Shown in pieces: positions 7,971-16,439 of a DNA stretch of 41,993 bases. How positions within the stretch are numbered: position 1 is the first letter of the stretch; every line of letters starts with the position of its first letter. Made by a program: the position numbers and the translations under genes. Origin of the DNA: Candidatus Stackebrandtia excrementipullorum (lineage in GTDB: Bacteria > Actinomycetota > Actinomycetes > Mycobacteriales > Micromonosporaceae); contig DXGR01000058.1 in the NCBI GenBank assembly GCA_019113825.1, forward strand, positions 1 to 41,993, given 5' to 3'. The notes beneath the pieces are model-generated. The model was not told where the DNA came from, made no database searches, and saw only the letters and a list, made by a program, of their open reading frames with translations.

Positions 7971-8891
7971 ATGAGTGATTCGATTGACGTATCAGGTGAT
8001 GTCACATTCCGAGACCTGCAGACGTTTCTCTCCGTCGCCTCCACCGGAAGCTTCCGAGCCGCGGCAGCGCGCATGTTCACCTCGCAACCCGCCGTCTCCC
8101 GAACCATCGCCCGGCTGGAACGGGAACTGGGCGCCGAACTTCTCGAACGCGGCCCCCGAGGCACCCGACTCACCCCCGAAGGGTCAATCCTGGTCGAACA
8201 CGCCCACCGTCTCGGGTCCGTCATCGCCACCCTCCGCAGCGAGCTCGCCGACGGACGGCGGTCCCGCATCCGTCTCGGTGCCGCCGCCACCGCGGCCGGC
8301 TCCTACCTGGCGCCGTTTCTGGCCGAATGGATCCCCGCCCACCCCCACGTCAACGTCGAGGTCATCGAAGACGGCGCCGTCAAACTTCGCGAACGCCTCG
8401 CCGAAGGCGCATGCGATCTGGCCATCGTCCCCCTGCCCGTCGGTGACAAACTCGAAGCCATCCCGCTGGCCCACCTCACCGTCCGTGCCTATTTTCCCCC
8501 GGGCCACCCCCTCGACACCGGTGAAGAGAACATCAGTGTCGACGATCTCGTCCTCCATCCGCTCGTCGTCAACAGCACCGGTTTCCTCGCCGGGCGTGCC
8601 TTCATGCAGGAATGCGAGGCCAGCGGACTGTTCCCGCACATCGCCTACCGATCCAACGTCGGGCAGACCCTGGCGGCCCTCGCCGAATCGGGCCTGGGGG
8701 TGGCCGTGTTCGGCGACACCGTCGATCTACGCGGTTTCCAGCTCCATTCCAGGGCCGTCCACACGAGGGAGGGGCGACGCCTCGGGTTCGAGCTGGCCGC
8801 CGCCTGGCATCGCCACGAAACGCCCGAGTGGATCCGCGAATTCGGTTCCGACCTCGCCGCGTTCCAGCGACGGCGCCAAGACGTCGCCTGA
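7971..8891 (+). CDS. LysR-family transcriptional regulator
   Basis: The 306-residue regulator has a typical LysR N-terminal winged helix (FRDLQTFLSVASTGSFRAAAARMFTSQPAVSRTIARLERELGAELLER, roughly residues 13-60) and a periplasmic-binding-type effector domain behind it. The ATG at 7971 gives the usual family N-terminus; an in-frame start 72 bp upstream falls in the divergent promoter. It is transcribed away from the hydrolase-ABC operon and probably controls it in response to the imported ring compound or a product. Confidence 0.9.
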   Translation: MSDSIDVSGDVTFRDLQTFLSVASTGSFRAAAARMFTSQPAVSRTIARLERELGAELLERGPRGTRLTPEGSILVEHAHRLGSVIATLRSELADGRRSRIRLGAAATAAGSYLAPFLAEWIPAHPHVNVEVIEDGAVKLRERLAEGACDLAIVPLPVGDKLEAIPLAHLTVRAYFPPGHPLDTGEENISVDDLVLHPLVVNSTGFLAGRAFMQECEASGLFPHIAYRSNVGQTLAALAESGLGVAVFGDTVDLRGFQLHSRAVHTREGRRLGFELAAAWHRHETPEWIREFGSDLAAFQRRRQDVA

Positions 8892-8967
8892 CCGGATCCG
8901 CCGACTCGCGCCGTGTCCACGCCGCGCACCGTTTGACAAAATGGGGTCCCACGATTGCGGAGGCCCC

Positions 8968-9384
8968 ATGGTTGAGCTCACCATCGACGTCGACCCGACA
9001 CTGCATCGGGAGCTTTTCGACTGGATTCAGAAGATTCCACCGACCAGGGATCTGAACCTGAAGCTAACCGAGGGCGCCATCACCGCGACGGTGCAAAGCC
9101 CCCCACAACTGGGGACGTTGGCCATGGCCGTGGCCACCTACCTGCGGACCAAGCCCGCCGGGCAACGCCCGACCGTCACCGTAACCGCCGCCAACGGGGA
9201 AAGCCTCGACGTCACCTCCTCTCCCAGTCCGCACGACATCCGCCGCACCTACATCGCCATGGACCGGCAGCCGCCGCCGGTCGCTCAACCGGTCGCTGAA
9301 ATCGGCGCTCCGCCGGTCGCTCAACCGGTCGACGAGATCATCGACGCCGAGATCGTCGAGGAAGACCCACCTGCCACGGCCTGA
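8968..9384 (+). CDS. Small EACC1-like protein with a proline-rich repeated tail
   Basis: This 138-residue protein follows a GGAGG ribosome site. Residues 1-87 resemble effector-associated constant component 1 (EACC1): a strand plus helix (ELTIDVDPTLHRELFDWIQ), a central small hydrophobic helix (LGTLAMAVATYLRT), then two strands (TVTVTAANGESLDV). EACC1 is known as the constant partner of variable effectors in predicted actinobacterial conflict systems; the match here is by pattern and is weak. The tail repeats PPVAQPV(A/D)EI twice and ends acidic. No protease, caspase-like or other effector gene is next to it, so it would be an orphan component. It could be an unrelated small alpha/beta protein. 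Confidence 0.6.
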   Translation: MVELTIDVDPTLHRELFDWIQKIPPTRDLNLKLTEGAITATVQSPPQLGTLAMAVATYLRTKPAGQRPTVTVTAANGESLDVTSSPSPHDIRRTYIAMDRQPPPVAQPVAEIGAPPVAQPVDEIIDAEIVEEDPPATA

Positions 9385-9640
9385 CACATCGCGGTGGTCG
9401 GTGTCGTGTCGAATGTGACGCCCGGCTTCGTTGCCGCCGTCCACACCGCCTTGTCGGGTCCGCATGTCGTCGGGCGCGGCTCAACCCCACCACCGAGGGC
9501 GTGCCCGGGTGCGGTTGAGCGGAAGGGGATCGGCGTTCCCATCACGCGACAACGCCGTTTCCGTACCCCCTCGGCGGGAGGACCCGCTGCGGCTCCCGCA
9601 CGACAGTCCGAAAATCGCACCGTTGAGGCATGGGCGGTAG
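9385..9640. other. Intergenic stretch with no recognisable gene
   Basis: About 250 bp separate the EACC1-like gene from the IS remnant. The only structure noted is an inverted repeat GCTCAACC (9479-9486) / GGTTGAGC (9513-9520) with a 26-nt loop, which could act as a terminator for the upstream gene. Short open frames here match nothing recognisable. Confidence 0.5.
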
Positions 9641-10434
9641 CTGTGTGATTCGTGGAGTGGGGCAAGGGCTACGGTGATGGCGCCGACATCAGGGTTGAGC
9701 CTGACTCATCGTAGTGCGGTGAGGCTTGAACAGGGAGACGCCGCGTTCGCCGATTCCCTGCACGGCGCGGAAGACGCGGTTGGAGGTTGTTCCTCCACGT
9801 TCATGCGCCGCCAAACGGTTTCTTCCTCGGGGTCTGAACACCTCCGGATACGCCCTGCCACCGTCGTCCACGCGCGCGGGTATATCTCTTGTGTGCATGT
9901 CTCCAGGCTGGTGATGAGGCCAGGTACCCGATGGGCGGCCGTCGTGTCGTGCTCGAGGCCCGGCCTGATGACCGATGTCCAAATCGGCCACCCGGTCGCG
10001 CTCGAGATGACCTGGACATTGCCGCCATGGTGTTTGGGCTCACCACTCCATCACAAATCACGGTATGGGTCGGGTGTGGCCACACCCGGCGGTGCGGATC
10101 ACGGTGCCGTCCAGGTTGAGGCGGCTCCAGCGCCGTCCTTAATCTGGTCCAGTGCCGCAGCCGAGTCAAGCGCCCTGCGCCAACACATCGATACCCGCGT
10201 ATAGGCACTTGCACCCCCGTGGATTTGCCGATGGCGTTGTCACGCACCAGATCAGCCACCCATATCCCGTCGATGAACCATCGCAGGATCAAAACCGCCT
10301 GCGCGCCGAAACAGTCAATGGCAGGCGCCGGATCCGGCGCCCACGCGCTGCCGCAACCGGCTCAACAAATCGACCACATAGGTCGCTATAAACACCTTGA
10401 CGTCCAACACCACAGCTTACCGCTGCACACATGA
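9640..10434 (-). pseudogene. Decayed IS5-family (IS112-like) transposase copy
   Basis: Read on the minus strand, this region aligns by eye over nearly its whole length with the intact transposase at 12108-12980. Shared blocks include LRWFIDxxxxADLVRDxxIGKST near 10190-10290, the glycine/histidine-rich DDE middle near 9950-10100, and VFRAVxGIGER near 9740-9780. Frameshifts, stops (for example a TAG and a TGA in the first 60 codons) and small deletions break the frame, so it cannot make transposase. The orientation is the same as the intact copy and mgtE lies between them. The left edge is approximate; no terminal repeats were recognised. Confidence 0.8.
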
Positions 10435-10452
10435 CAGCAAACCGGTTGTTGT

Positions 10453-11811
10453 TCAGATACCAAGAATGGCCCGGGCGATCAAGAAATAAATGATCAGACC
10501 GATGGCGTCGACGAAGGTCGTGATGAACGGGTTCGAGAATACGGCCGGGTCCACCCGAACGGTCCGCGCTATCAGCGGCATGATACCACCGATGGTCGCC
10601 GCTACGGTGCACACCGCCGTCAGAGTCAGACCAATAACGAAACCGATATGGAGGTCATAAACGAGCCCGGTGATCACGAAGCCGATAGCGCCGAGAAAAA
10701 GCCCGAGCATAAATCCCGTTCGCAGTTCCCGAGTCAATACGAATAGGATATCGCGGGGCTCGATCTCATCGAGGGCTAGGGCTCGCGTCACCGTCGTTGC
10801 CGCTTGGTTGCCCGTGTTACCGCCAGTACCGATCAAAAGCGGAACGAATAGGGCAAGCACGGTCACCTCTTCCAATGTCGTTTCGAAGACTGAGAGGACT
10901 TGTACGGTCAGCGTCGCCCCAATGGCCAAAACCAACAACCACACCATGCGTGAGCGCACGAGGCGGTGAATCGGAATCGATCGGTAGGGGCGCCGTAGCG
11001 GCTCCACACCACCTTGACGAGCCGCGTCCTCGCTTTCCTCGTATTCGAGAATTCGCACGGCGTCATCGATAGTGAAGATTCCTACCAAACGACCTTCACT
11101 GTCCACGATCGGCATTGCTAGAAGCCCTAGGTCAGTACACTGCCGCGCCACTTTCTCGGCATCTTCGGTCGCCTCCGCGGTGTGAGCCGGTTGCGTCAAA
11201 GCACCGACCTGCTCGCTCTCGTCGGCACCGAACAACCCTCGCAGACCGACCACCCCGACCACACGTCGTCCACTATCAACAACGGGGAGTGTGTAGACGG
11301 TTTCGGCGTCGTCTAGCCGCCGCCGCACCTTGGCCAACGACTCGGCCACGGTGGAGTCGAAGCGCGTCGATACGAATTCAGGGCTCATGCGTCGACCGAT
11401 CGAACCTTGTGGGTAGCCCAACATTTCCCCGGTGAGCTGCCGCTCCCGTCGGGGCAACCCACGCAACAGGCGGGACGCCACGGCGGCGGGCAGTTCGTCG
11501 AGCAGCCACATTCGGTCGTCGGGGTCGAGTTCGGCAAACAAGGCCGCCACTTCGACGTCCTGCAGTCCCCGAAGCAGGTCCGCCTGTAGCGGGGGAGGCA
11601 GGCTTTCGAAAACGCTCAGCGCCTGTTCTTTTGGGAGCAGCCGATAGATGACAGCACGCTGGCGCTCCCCGAATCGTTCGAGAATAGTGACGATTTCAGC
11701 CATCGACTGTTTGCGAAGCGACTGCGTCAGCCGTGTGAAGTCTCGATCGGAAAGGTACTGCGAGATGTCGTCGATCAGCTGCTTAACGGTTTGGCTCTGT
11801 TCGTTGACCAT
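10453..11811 (-). CDS. mgtE: MgtE-type magnesium transporter
   Basis: The 452-residue protein has the full MgtE layout. The N domain (residues 1-130) is helical and charged; two CBS domains (about 135-255) act as the magnesium sensor (VYTLPVVDSGRRVVGVVGL, LGLLAMPIVDSEGRLVGIFTIDDA). The membrane domain (270-452) has GTGGNTGNQAATTVTRALAL and the ion-pathway block DPAVFSNPFITTFVDAIGL. It imports Mg2+ through a channel closed by Mg2+-bound CBS domains. By eye its base composition is less GC-rich than neighbouring genes, and it is bracketed by two copies of one IS, so it may have been acquired by transfer. A long, potentially structured leader precedes it. Its start is ATG 11811. Confidence 0.95.
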   Translation of the reverse strand: MVNEQSQTVKQLIDDISQYLSDRDFTRLTQSLRKQSMAEIVTILERFGERQRAVIYRLLPKEQALSVFESLPPPLQADLLRGLQDVEVAALFAELDPDDRMWLLDELPAAVASRLLRGLPRRERQLTGEMLGYPQGSIGRRMSPEFVSTRFDSTVAESLAKVRRRLDDAETVYTLPVVDSGRRVVGVVGLRGLFGADESEQVGALTQPAHTAEATEDAEKVARQCTDLGLLAMPIVDSEGRLVGIFTIDDAVRILEYEESEDAARQGGVEPLRRPYRSIPIHRLVRSRMVWLLVLAIGATLTVQVLSVFETTLEEVTVLALFVPLLIGTGGNTGNQAATTVTRALALDEIEPRDILFVLTRELRTGFMLGLFLGAIGFVITGLVYDLHIGFVIGLTLTAVCTVAATIGGIMPLIARTVRVDPAVFSNPFITTFVDAIGLIIYFLIARAILGI

Positions 11812-11908
11812 CGTCTCGCGCTTTCATGAGAGAACGGCGTGGCCGTTAGGCACACACCGATACCACCGATTTTGTTCCGGAACGGCGATATCTGGAAGTT
11901 CTAATGTT

Positions 11909-11925
11909 GATCCGCCGAGCGGATC
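11909..11925. repeat. Perfect 7-bp hairpin in the mgtE leader
   Basis: GATCCGC and GCGGATC pair perfectly around a 3-nt loop, about 100 nt before the mgtE start codon. On the transcribed strand an A/T-richer stretch follows (AACATTAGAACTT), so an attenuator role is possible but not shown. Confidence 0.4.
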
Positions 11926-11966
11926 GCGCGCAGCCGACATCAGCCTGGAAAGAGACTCAAGCATGA

Positions 11967-12032
11967 AAGGTGACGAACGTGGCGCTCGGCTTGTGACTGC
12001 AATCGTCACTGCTCATCCGGAGCACTCACCTC
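11967..12032 (-). promoter_or_regulatory. Cloverleaf-like structured segment upstream of mgtE
   Basis: On the strand transcribed toward mgtE, a closing stem (12026-12032 with 11967-11973, one G-U pair) encloses TGCTC/GAGCA (12010-12024, 5-nt loop) and GTGAC/GTCAC (11993-12009, 7-nt loop). The arrangement is a multi-branch junction about 160-220 nt before the mgtE ATG. Magnesium transporters are often controlled by M-box leaders; the segment begins GGTGAGTGCTCC, near the M-box start, but the conserved later blocks are not found. It is therefore recorded as a structured leader of unknown class. It lacks U33 and a T-loop, so it is not a tRNA. Confidence 0.35.
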
Positions 12033-12107
12033 AACCTTCTTGTCGCACACCGAGCCGGAAGTGCAGGCACTCAATGTATTGCGAGCTCATTACCACGGTG
12101 CACCCTA

Positions 12108-12980
12108 TCAGGCGGGGCTCCACCGAAGCTTTCCGGTAATTGTGCGGCCGCGGAAAGTGACCCGATTGTGTTCGATGTGGAGTAGGACGAGGGCGGCGGC
12201 GGTGATGTCGCCGATGCGCCAAGGGTTGAGGCTGACGCGGCGTAGGGCTTTGAAGGTGGTTTTCAACAGGGAGTTCGCGCGTTCTCCGATGCCGTGGACG
12301 GCCCGGAAGACGCGGTTGTAGACGAGTTCTTTCAGGTTGAGTCTTCTCCAGGACGGTTTCTTGACCGGGGTGCGGAAGACGTCCGAGACACCGATATATC
12401 CCAGATCGACCAGGGTGAGGATGTTGTTGTCGCTCAGGTATTCCAGGCCGTCGATGAGTCCGGTGGCCGCTCGTGCGCATGTGGTGTCGTGCTCGCGGCC
12501 GGGACGCACTCCCGAAGCCCAGATGGGCCAGCCGTCGGGGTCGGATACTACTTGGATGTTTCCGCCGTGATGCCGGTGCTTTCCCGACCACCACAAGTCA
12601 GCCCTGCCGGGTCCGCTCGTTGCGACACGGTCGGTGGCGATCAGGGTGCCGTCCAGGTTCACATGAGTCCACCCGGCGCCTTTGACCTCGACCAACACAT
12701 CGGCAAGGCACGGCGCCCGCGCCGCCAGCACGTTGATGACCTCATGCACATACGCATACCCCGTGGATTTACCGATCTTGTCATCCCGCACCAGATCAGC
12801 CATCCTGGCGTCATCGATAAACCACCGCAAGGCCATCACAGCCTGACCCCACGCAGACAGCGCCCACGTCCCGGACCGGGTACCGACACGTGCCCGCACC
12901 TCGCTCAACAGATCCACCACATAGGTCACAGTCGAGGCTTTGACATCCAACACGGCATCGTATATGACAATCGCCGACAC
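12108..12980 (-). mobile_element. IS5-family (IS112-like) transposase, apparently intact
   Basis: The 290-residue DDE transposase (HARBI1-like DDE_Tnp_4 fold) is open from GTG 12980, with GGAG 8-10 nt upstream, to 12108. The N-terminal part is an HTH-like block (ALRWFIDDARMADLVRDDKIGKSTGYAY). Catalytic acidic residues are placed at D110 (NLDGTLIATDR), D192 (LVDLGYIG) and E233 (HGIGERANSL); the middle carries WWSGKHRHHGGNIQVVSDPDG and RPGREHDTTCARA, hallmarks of the actinomycete IS112-like group. A decayed copy in the same orientation lies at 9640-10434. Terminal inverted repeats and target duplications could not be identified by eye, so the element limits are not given. Confidence 0.88.
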
Positions 12981-13163
12981 GCCAAACTCCTATTGGCATA
13001 CAACAGATCCAGACATCCGCTTTCTACCAGGCATTCCGCGTCTTTCATGCCCAGACCCCACCAAACCCACCCATCACACCCACCTTGCACGGAAAGATTC
13101 AATGCAATGATCGGTCGATTCCCCGCACACGGCCGGTACCGCCCCACTTTTCGCGGAGGCACC

Positions 13164-14405
13164 ATGCCCGGCAGAACCGACCATGCACGCCCACTCATGC
13201 TCGGAGGCCAGCCCCTGCACGCGGTGGTGCGATCACAGGTCGCTCCGCTGGCGAAAAAACTCACCAAGCTCATCGCCACCCAGGTCGACACGTATCGCCG
13301 CATGGACGAGGACAGTCTCAACCGGGACATCGTCGCCCTCGTCGAATACAACCTGTTCATGCTGGCCAACACGTTCGAAAAGTCCGCGGCCCCGACCGTC
13401 GACGAACTCGTCATGTTGCGCGCCGCCGCCGGCCGTGGAGCACACGACAACCATCCGCTCGAGGACATCCTCGCCGCCTACCATCTGGGCGGACGCGTCG
13501 CGACAGCCGAAATCTTCTCCGGAGCCGACCCGACCGACTACGGGGACATCGTCGCCGCCTACACCCTTCTCCTCGACTACAACCAGGTCGTATCGGCCGT
13601 GGTGTGCGCCGGTTACAGCACCGCACGCGAGTCCATGCGCAGCCAGGAACAGGACGCTCGACACACGGTCGTCTCGGCCCTGCTGGACGGCGACCGCCCC
13701 ATGCAGGCCGGCGCCTTGGCGGGGGTCCGCCTCGCGTCCCACTATCTTGTCCTCACCACGGCGATCGATCCACACCCCGACGAGCTGGGCGACAATACCG
13801 CCGGGGTACGGGCGGGCCGCAGCAAACTGGACCGCATTCGGCAGTTGCTCGAAGGCCAGACCTCCGAGCCGGTCTTGACGGTCCTGGATCCGGGTGGTGG
13901 GCTGATTCTGTTTCCCGCCAACGAATCCGCGATGGAGTGGCCGGAGGCCGAGAAGCTCGTCGACGCCATGGGGCGTGCGGCGGGGTCCGGAGTCTGGGCG
14001 GCAGGCGAACTGGCCGACATCACCGACGTCGCGGCTTCGGCGCGTCTCACTCAGGAGGTACTCGAGGTCGTACGCGCCTTCGGACACGCGCCGGGCCTAT
14101 ACCGGTTGTCCGATGTGCTCCTCGAATACCAGCTCACCCGGCCGTCGAAGGCGGTCGACGAACTGGCGGGACTGCTGGATCCGCTTCGGGACAACCCCGA
14201 CCTGCTCCACACCCTCCAGGTCTATCTCGCGAACAACCTTGATCGTCGACGTACCGCAGCCATCCTCCACATTCACCCGAACACCGTCGACTACCGGTTG
14301 CGTCGCACCGGGCAGCTCACCGGCCTCGACCCGCTCGACCCGAATCACCTTCAACGGATCGGTGCCGCGCTCACGGCTCGACGCACAAAGATCCGTCAAG
14401 GCTGA
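13164..14405 (+). CDS. PucR/CdaR-type transcriptional regulator
   Basis: The 413-residue protein starts at ATG 13164, preceded by GCGGAGGC; an open frame reaches far upstream into the IS but has no homology there. The N-terminal half (to about 160) is helical and resembles the RsbRD/regulator N domain of actinomycete PucR proteins. A GGDEF-like CdaR domain follows (about 165-300, including LTTAIDPHPDE and ILFPANES). The C-terminal 60 residues hold the PucR helix-turn-helix (LLHTLQVYLANNLDRRRTAAILHIHPNTVDYRLRR). Such proteins control catabolic or developmental genes; no target is evident. Its stop is one base from the stop of the convergent histidine kinase. Confidence 0.87.
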   Translation: MPGRTDHARPLMLGGQPLHAVVRSQVAPLAKKLTKLIATQVDTYRRMDEDSLNRDIVALVEYNLFMLANTFEKSAAPTVDELVMLRAAAGRGAHDNHPLEDILAAYHLGGRVATAEIFSGADPTDYGDIVAAYTLLLDYNQVVSAVVCAGYSTARESMRSQEQDARHTVVSALLDGDRPMQAGALAGVRLASHYLVLTTAIDPHPDELGDNTAGVRAGRSKLDRIRQLLEGQTSEPVLTVLDPGGGLILFPANESAMEWPEAEKLVDAMGRAAGSGVWAAGELADITDVAASARLTQEVLEVVRAFGHAPGLYRLSDVLLEYQLTRPSKAVDELAGLLDPLRDNPDLLHTLQVYLANNLDRRRTAAILHIHPNTVDYRLRRTGQLTGLDPLDPNHLQRIGAALTARRTKIRQG

Positions 14406-14406
14406 C

Positions 14407-15273
14407 TCAACCCGCGAGCACCGGAAACCCCGCCCGAACCTGGAAGTTGCCGTCGGCCGCGACGCCCGCCTCGAAGTCGCCGCCGACCACGTGTACTCGT
14501 TCACGCAAGCCGGTCAAGCCCCCGCCCTCCCCCGTCCACGTCCGTGGTGGGGAACACGAGTTCACGACCCGCACCGTCAACCGGTCGACCTCGAACGTCA
14601 ACGAAACCTCGACGTCGACGGGTCCCGCGTGCCTCACAACGTTCATCAGGGCTTCGTCGACGACGCGAAACACCGCCTGCTCGACACTCACCGACAAGCG
14701 GGGAAGCCGGCCACATCGCAACAGCCTCACACGAAGTCCGGCCCGACGGGCACCGCCCACCAAGGCGTCCAACTGAGCCGGGCCCGGTCGCACCAGAACC
14801 GCCCCCGCCTCCACGGTCGGCAGCGCCACCTGCAACCGCTCCAGTTCCGCCAACGACTCCCGCCCCGATGCGGCGATGGCGCGCAACGCCTCCGTCGGAT
14901 GGGCCTCGCCCTGCTCTGCTTCGAGAACCATCGACTCCACCGTCTCGCTGACGATGTCGTGCAGCTCGCCGGCGACGCGCGCCCGTTCCAGTTCCGCGGC
15001 CGCGTCGATCAGGTCCGCACGCGCGACAGCCCGTCGTGACCACCACCAACAGCCGCCGGCGCACAGCCCGATCACCGACGCGCCCACGATGACCACGACG
15101 GCGTTACGCCACAAAAGCCACGGCAACACCATCAGCGGCACGGCGGCGCCCCCCAATACCGCGCTCAGACGCCACCAGCGCACCCGTCCAGGTGAGGCCG
15201 CCGTCGGCACGGTGGCCCGGCGGGCCTTGACTCGTCGGGGTGAAAGACCTCGGATCGCCTGCCGCACGGCCAT
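14407..15273 (-). CDS. Orphan sensor histidine kinase (HisKA_3 / NarL-type partner class)
   Basis: This is a short kinase of 288 residues. Two hydrophobic segments (about 36-55 and 58-78) anchor it with almost no extracellular loop. The phosphoacceptor is H105 in RVAGELHDIVSETVE. The ATPase domain has N-box DEALMNVVRHA and G-box GGGLTGLRERV. Kinases with this H-box normally pair with NarL/LuxR response regulators, but none lies next to it. The open frame extends upstream into tRNA-Leu; ATG 15273, with GGAGGG just before it, is the likely start, and ATG 15336 is the alternative. Confidence 0.85.
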   Translation of the reverse strand: MAVRQAIRGLSPRRVKARRATVPTAASPGRVRWWRLSAVLGGAAVPLMVLPWLLWRNAVVVIVGASVIGLCAGGCWWWSRRAVARADLIDAAAELERARVAGELHDIVSETVESMVLEAEQGEAHPTEALRAIAASGRESLAELERLQVALPTVEAGAVLVRPGPAQLDALVGGARRAGLRVRLLRCGRLPRLSVSVEQAVFRVVDEALMNVVRHAGPVDVEVSLTFEVDRLTVRVVNSCSPPRTWTGEGGGLTGLRERVHVVGGDFEAGVAADGNFQVRAGFPVLAG

Positions 15274-15507
15274 GATCCCTCCGATCAGAACACCTGTTCG
15301 ATAGACCGGTACCAGCTTAACTCTCGCCACCGACATCTCGTAGCCACCCCGAGCAGGCCCACAACATCCGTGCAAGCCCATGGAACCCGGCGGGATGCAC
15401 CTCGACGGACGCCGCAACGGCGAAGAGAACAGCGGACGGGATGTTCGTTTAACGAACGGGGAACGGACGAACGCTTCAACCCACGCCCACATCGGCGATA
15501 TCCATAT

Positions 15508-15593
15508 TGGTGCGGGAGGGGGGACTCGAACCCCCATGTCCATCGGACACTAGTACCTAAAACTAGCGCGTATACCAATTCCGCCACTCCCGC
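15508..15593 (-). tRNA. tRNA-Leu (anticodon UAG)
   Basis: The minus strand folds into a type II tRNA. The acceptor GCGGGAG pairs with CTCCCGC, the anticodon arm is CTAGT-TTTAGGT-ACTAG with anticodon TAG, a long variable arm (TGTCCGATGGACA) is present, and the T arm GGGGG-TTCGAGT-CCCCC is canonical. The CCA end is encoded (15508-15510 read on the minus strand). The flanks show no integrase or direct repeat, so the gene is not visibly used as an attachment site. Confidence 0.97.
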
Positions 15594-15713
15594 AGGCGAC
15601 ACCGGGCAGTCTACTGGCATCAAGGGCTACCGTACATCCCGGCTCCCGGCTACGCCGACGTCGGCCTCCCCGGGGCTGCCGCATCCTCGACGGTCACGTA
15701 TACCCTTGGCCGG

Positions 15714-16439
15714 GTGAGTCGAACCGATAATCGCGCCGCCGATGCGCTACGGCCCGTTACCTTCCGCCGCAACTGGACGATGCACCCCGAGGGGTCGGTG
15801 CTCGTCGAGTTCGGCAACACGCGGGTGCTGTGCACCGCATCGGTCGCCACCGGGGTCCCCCGATGGCGACGCGGTTCCGGACAGGGATGGGTCACCGCCG
15901 AGTACTCGATGCTGCCCCGCGCAACGAACACGCGCGGCGACCGAGAAGCGGTCCGAGGAAAGATCGGCGGTCGCACCCACGAAATCTCACGCCTCATTGG
16001 ACGTACGTTGCGGTCCTGCCTGGACTTCAAGGCGTTGGGCGAGAACACGATCACGATCGACTGTGACGTCCTACAGGCCGATGGAGGCACCCGGACGGCC
16101 GCCATCACCGGCGCCTACGTCGCCCTACAGGACGCCGTGTCCTGGCTGACCGACAAGAAGCTCGCACGCAAACCCGACAAGGTCCTGACGCGCTCGGTCG
16201 CAGCGGTCAGCGTCGGCGTCGTCAAGGGCGTACCGATGCTGGACCTCTGTTACGAGGAGGACTCCGCCGCCGACGTCGACATGAACGTCGTGTGCACCGG
16301 AGACGGGGACTTCGTCGAGGTCCAGGGCACCGGTGAACAGACCGTGTTCGACCGCACGACATTGGACGCGATGCTGGATTTGGCCGGCAAGGGCTGCAAG
16401 GAACTGACGGGCATGCAGGTCAAGGCGTTGCTGTCATGA
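15714..16439 (+). CDS. rph: Ribonuclease PH
   Basis: The 241-residue phosphorolytic exoribonuclease trims 3' ends of tRNA precursors using phosphate. Conserved blocks are [48 protein letters not shown] (RNA and phosphate-binding arginines), [21 protein letters not shown] and [12 protein letters not shown]. Length is normal. GTG 15714 gives the usual MSRxDxRAxDxLRPV start. The stop overlaps the rdgB start (ATGA), a conserved pairing. Confidence 0.97.
   Translation: MSRTDNRAADALRPVTFRRNWTMHPEGSVLVEFGNTRVLCTASVATGVPRWRRGSGQGWVTAEYSMLPRATNTRGDREAVRGKIGGRTHEISRLIGRTLRSCLDFKALGENTITIDCDVLQADGGTRTAAITGAYVALQDAVSWLTDKKLARKPDKVLTRSVAAVSVGVVKGVPMLDLCYEEDSAADVDMNVVCTGDGDFVEVQGTGEQTVFDRTTLDAMLDLAGKGCKELTGMQVKALLS

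Noticed and set aside
11967-12032. tRNA gene
   Set aside because: The fold resembles a cloverleaf, but U33, a T-loop and a proper D-loop are missing on both strands.
11812-12107. Canonical M-box riboswitch upstream of mgtE
   Set aside because: Only the first bases (GGTGAG, GCTCC) agree; the later conserved blocks were not found.
9640-12980. Functional composite transposon carrying mgtE
   Set aside because: One flanking copy is badly decayed and no terminal repeats or target duplications were seen.
12294-13163. Upstream extension of the PucR-type gene through the IS
   Set aside because: The frame is open but lies antisense to the transposase. Homology and the ribosome site place the start at 13164.
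15370-15717. Plus-strand open frame containing a GRGDSNPH motif
   Set aside because: It runs across tRNA-Leu. This peptide is a known by-product of translating tRNA genes in the wrong sense.
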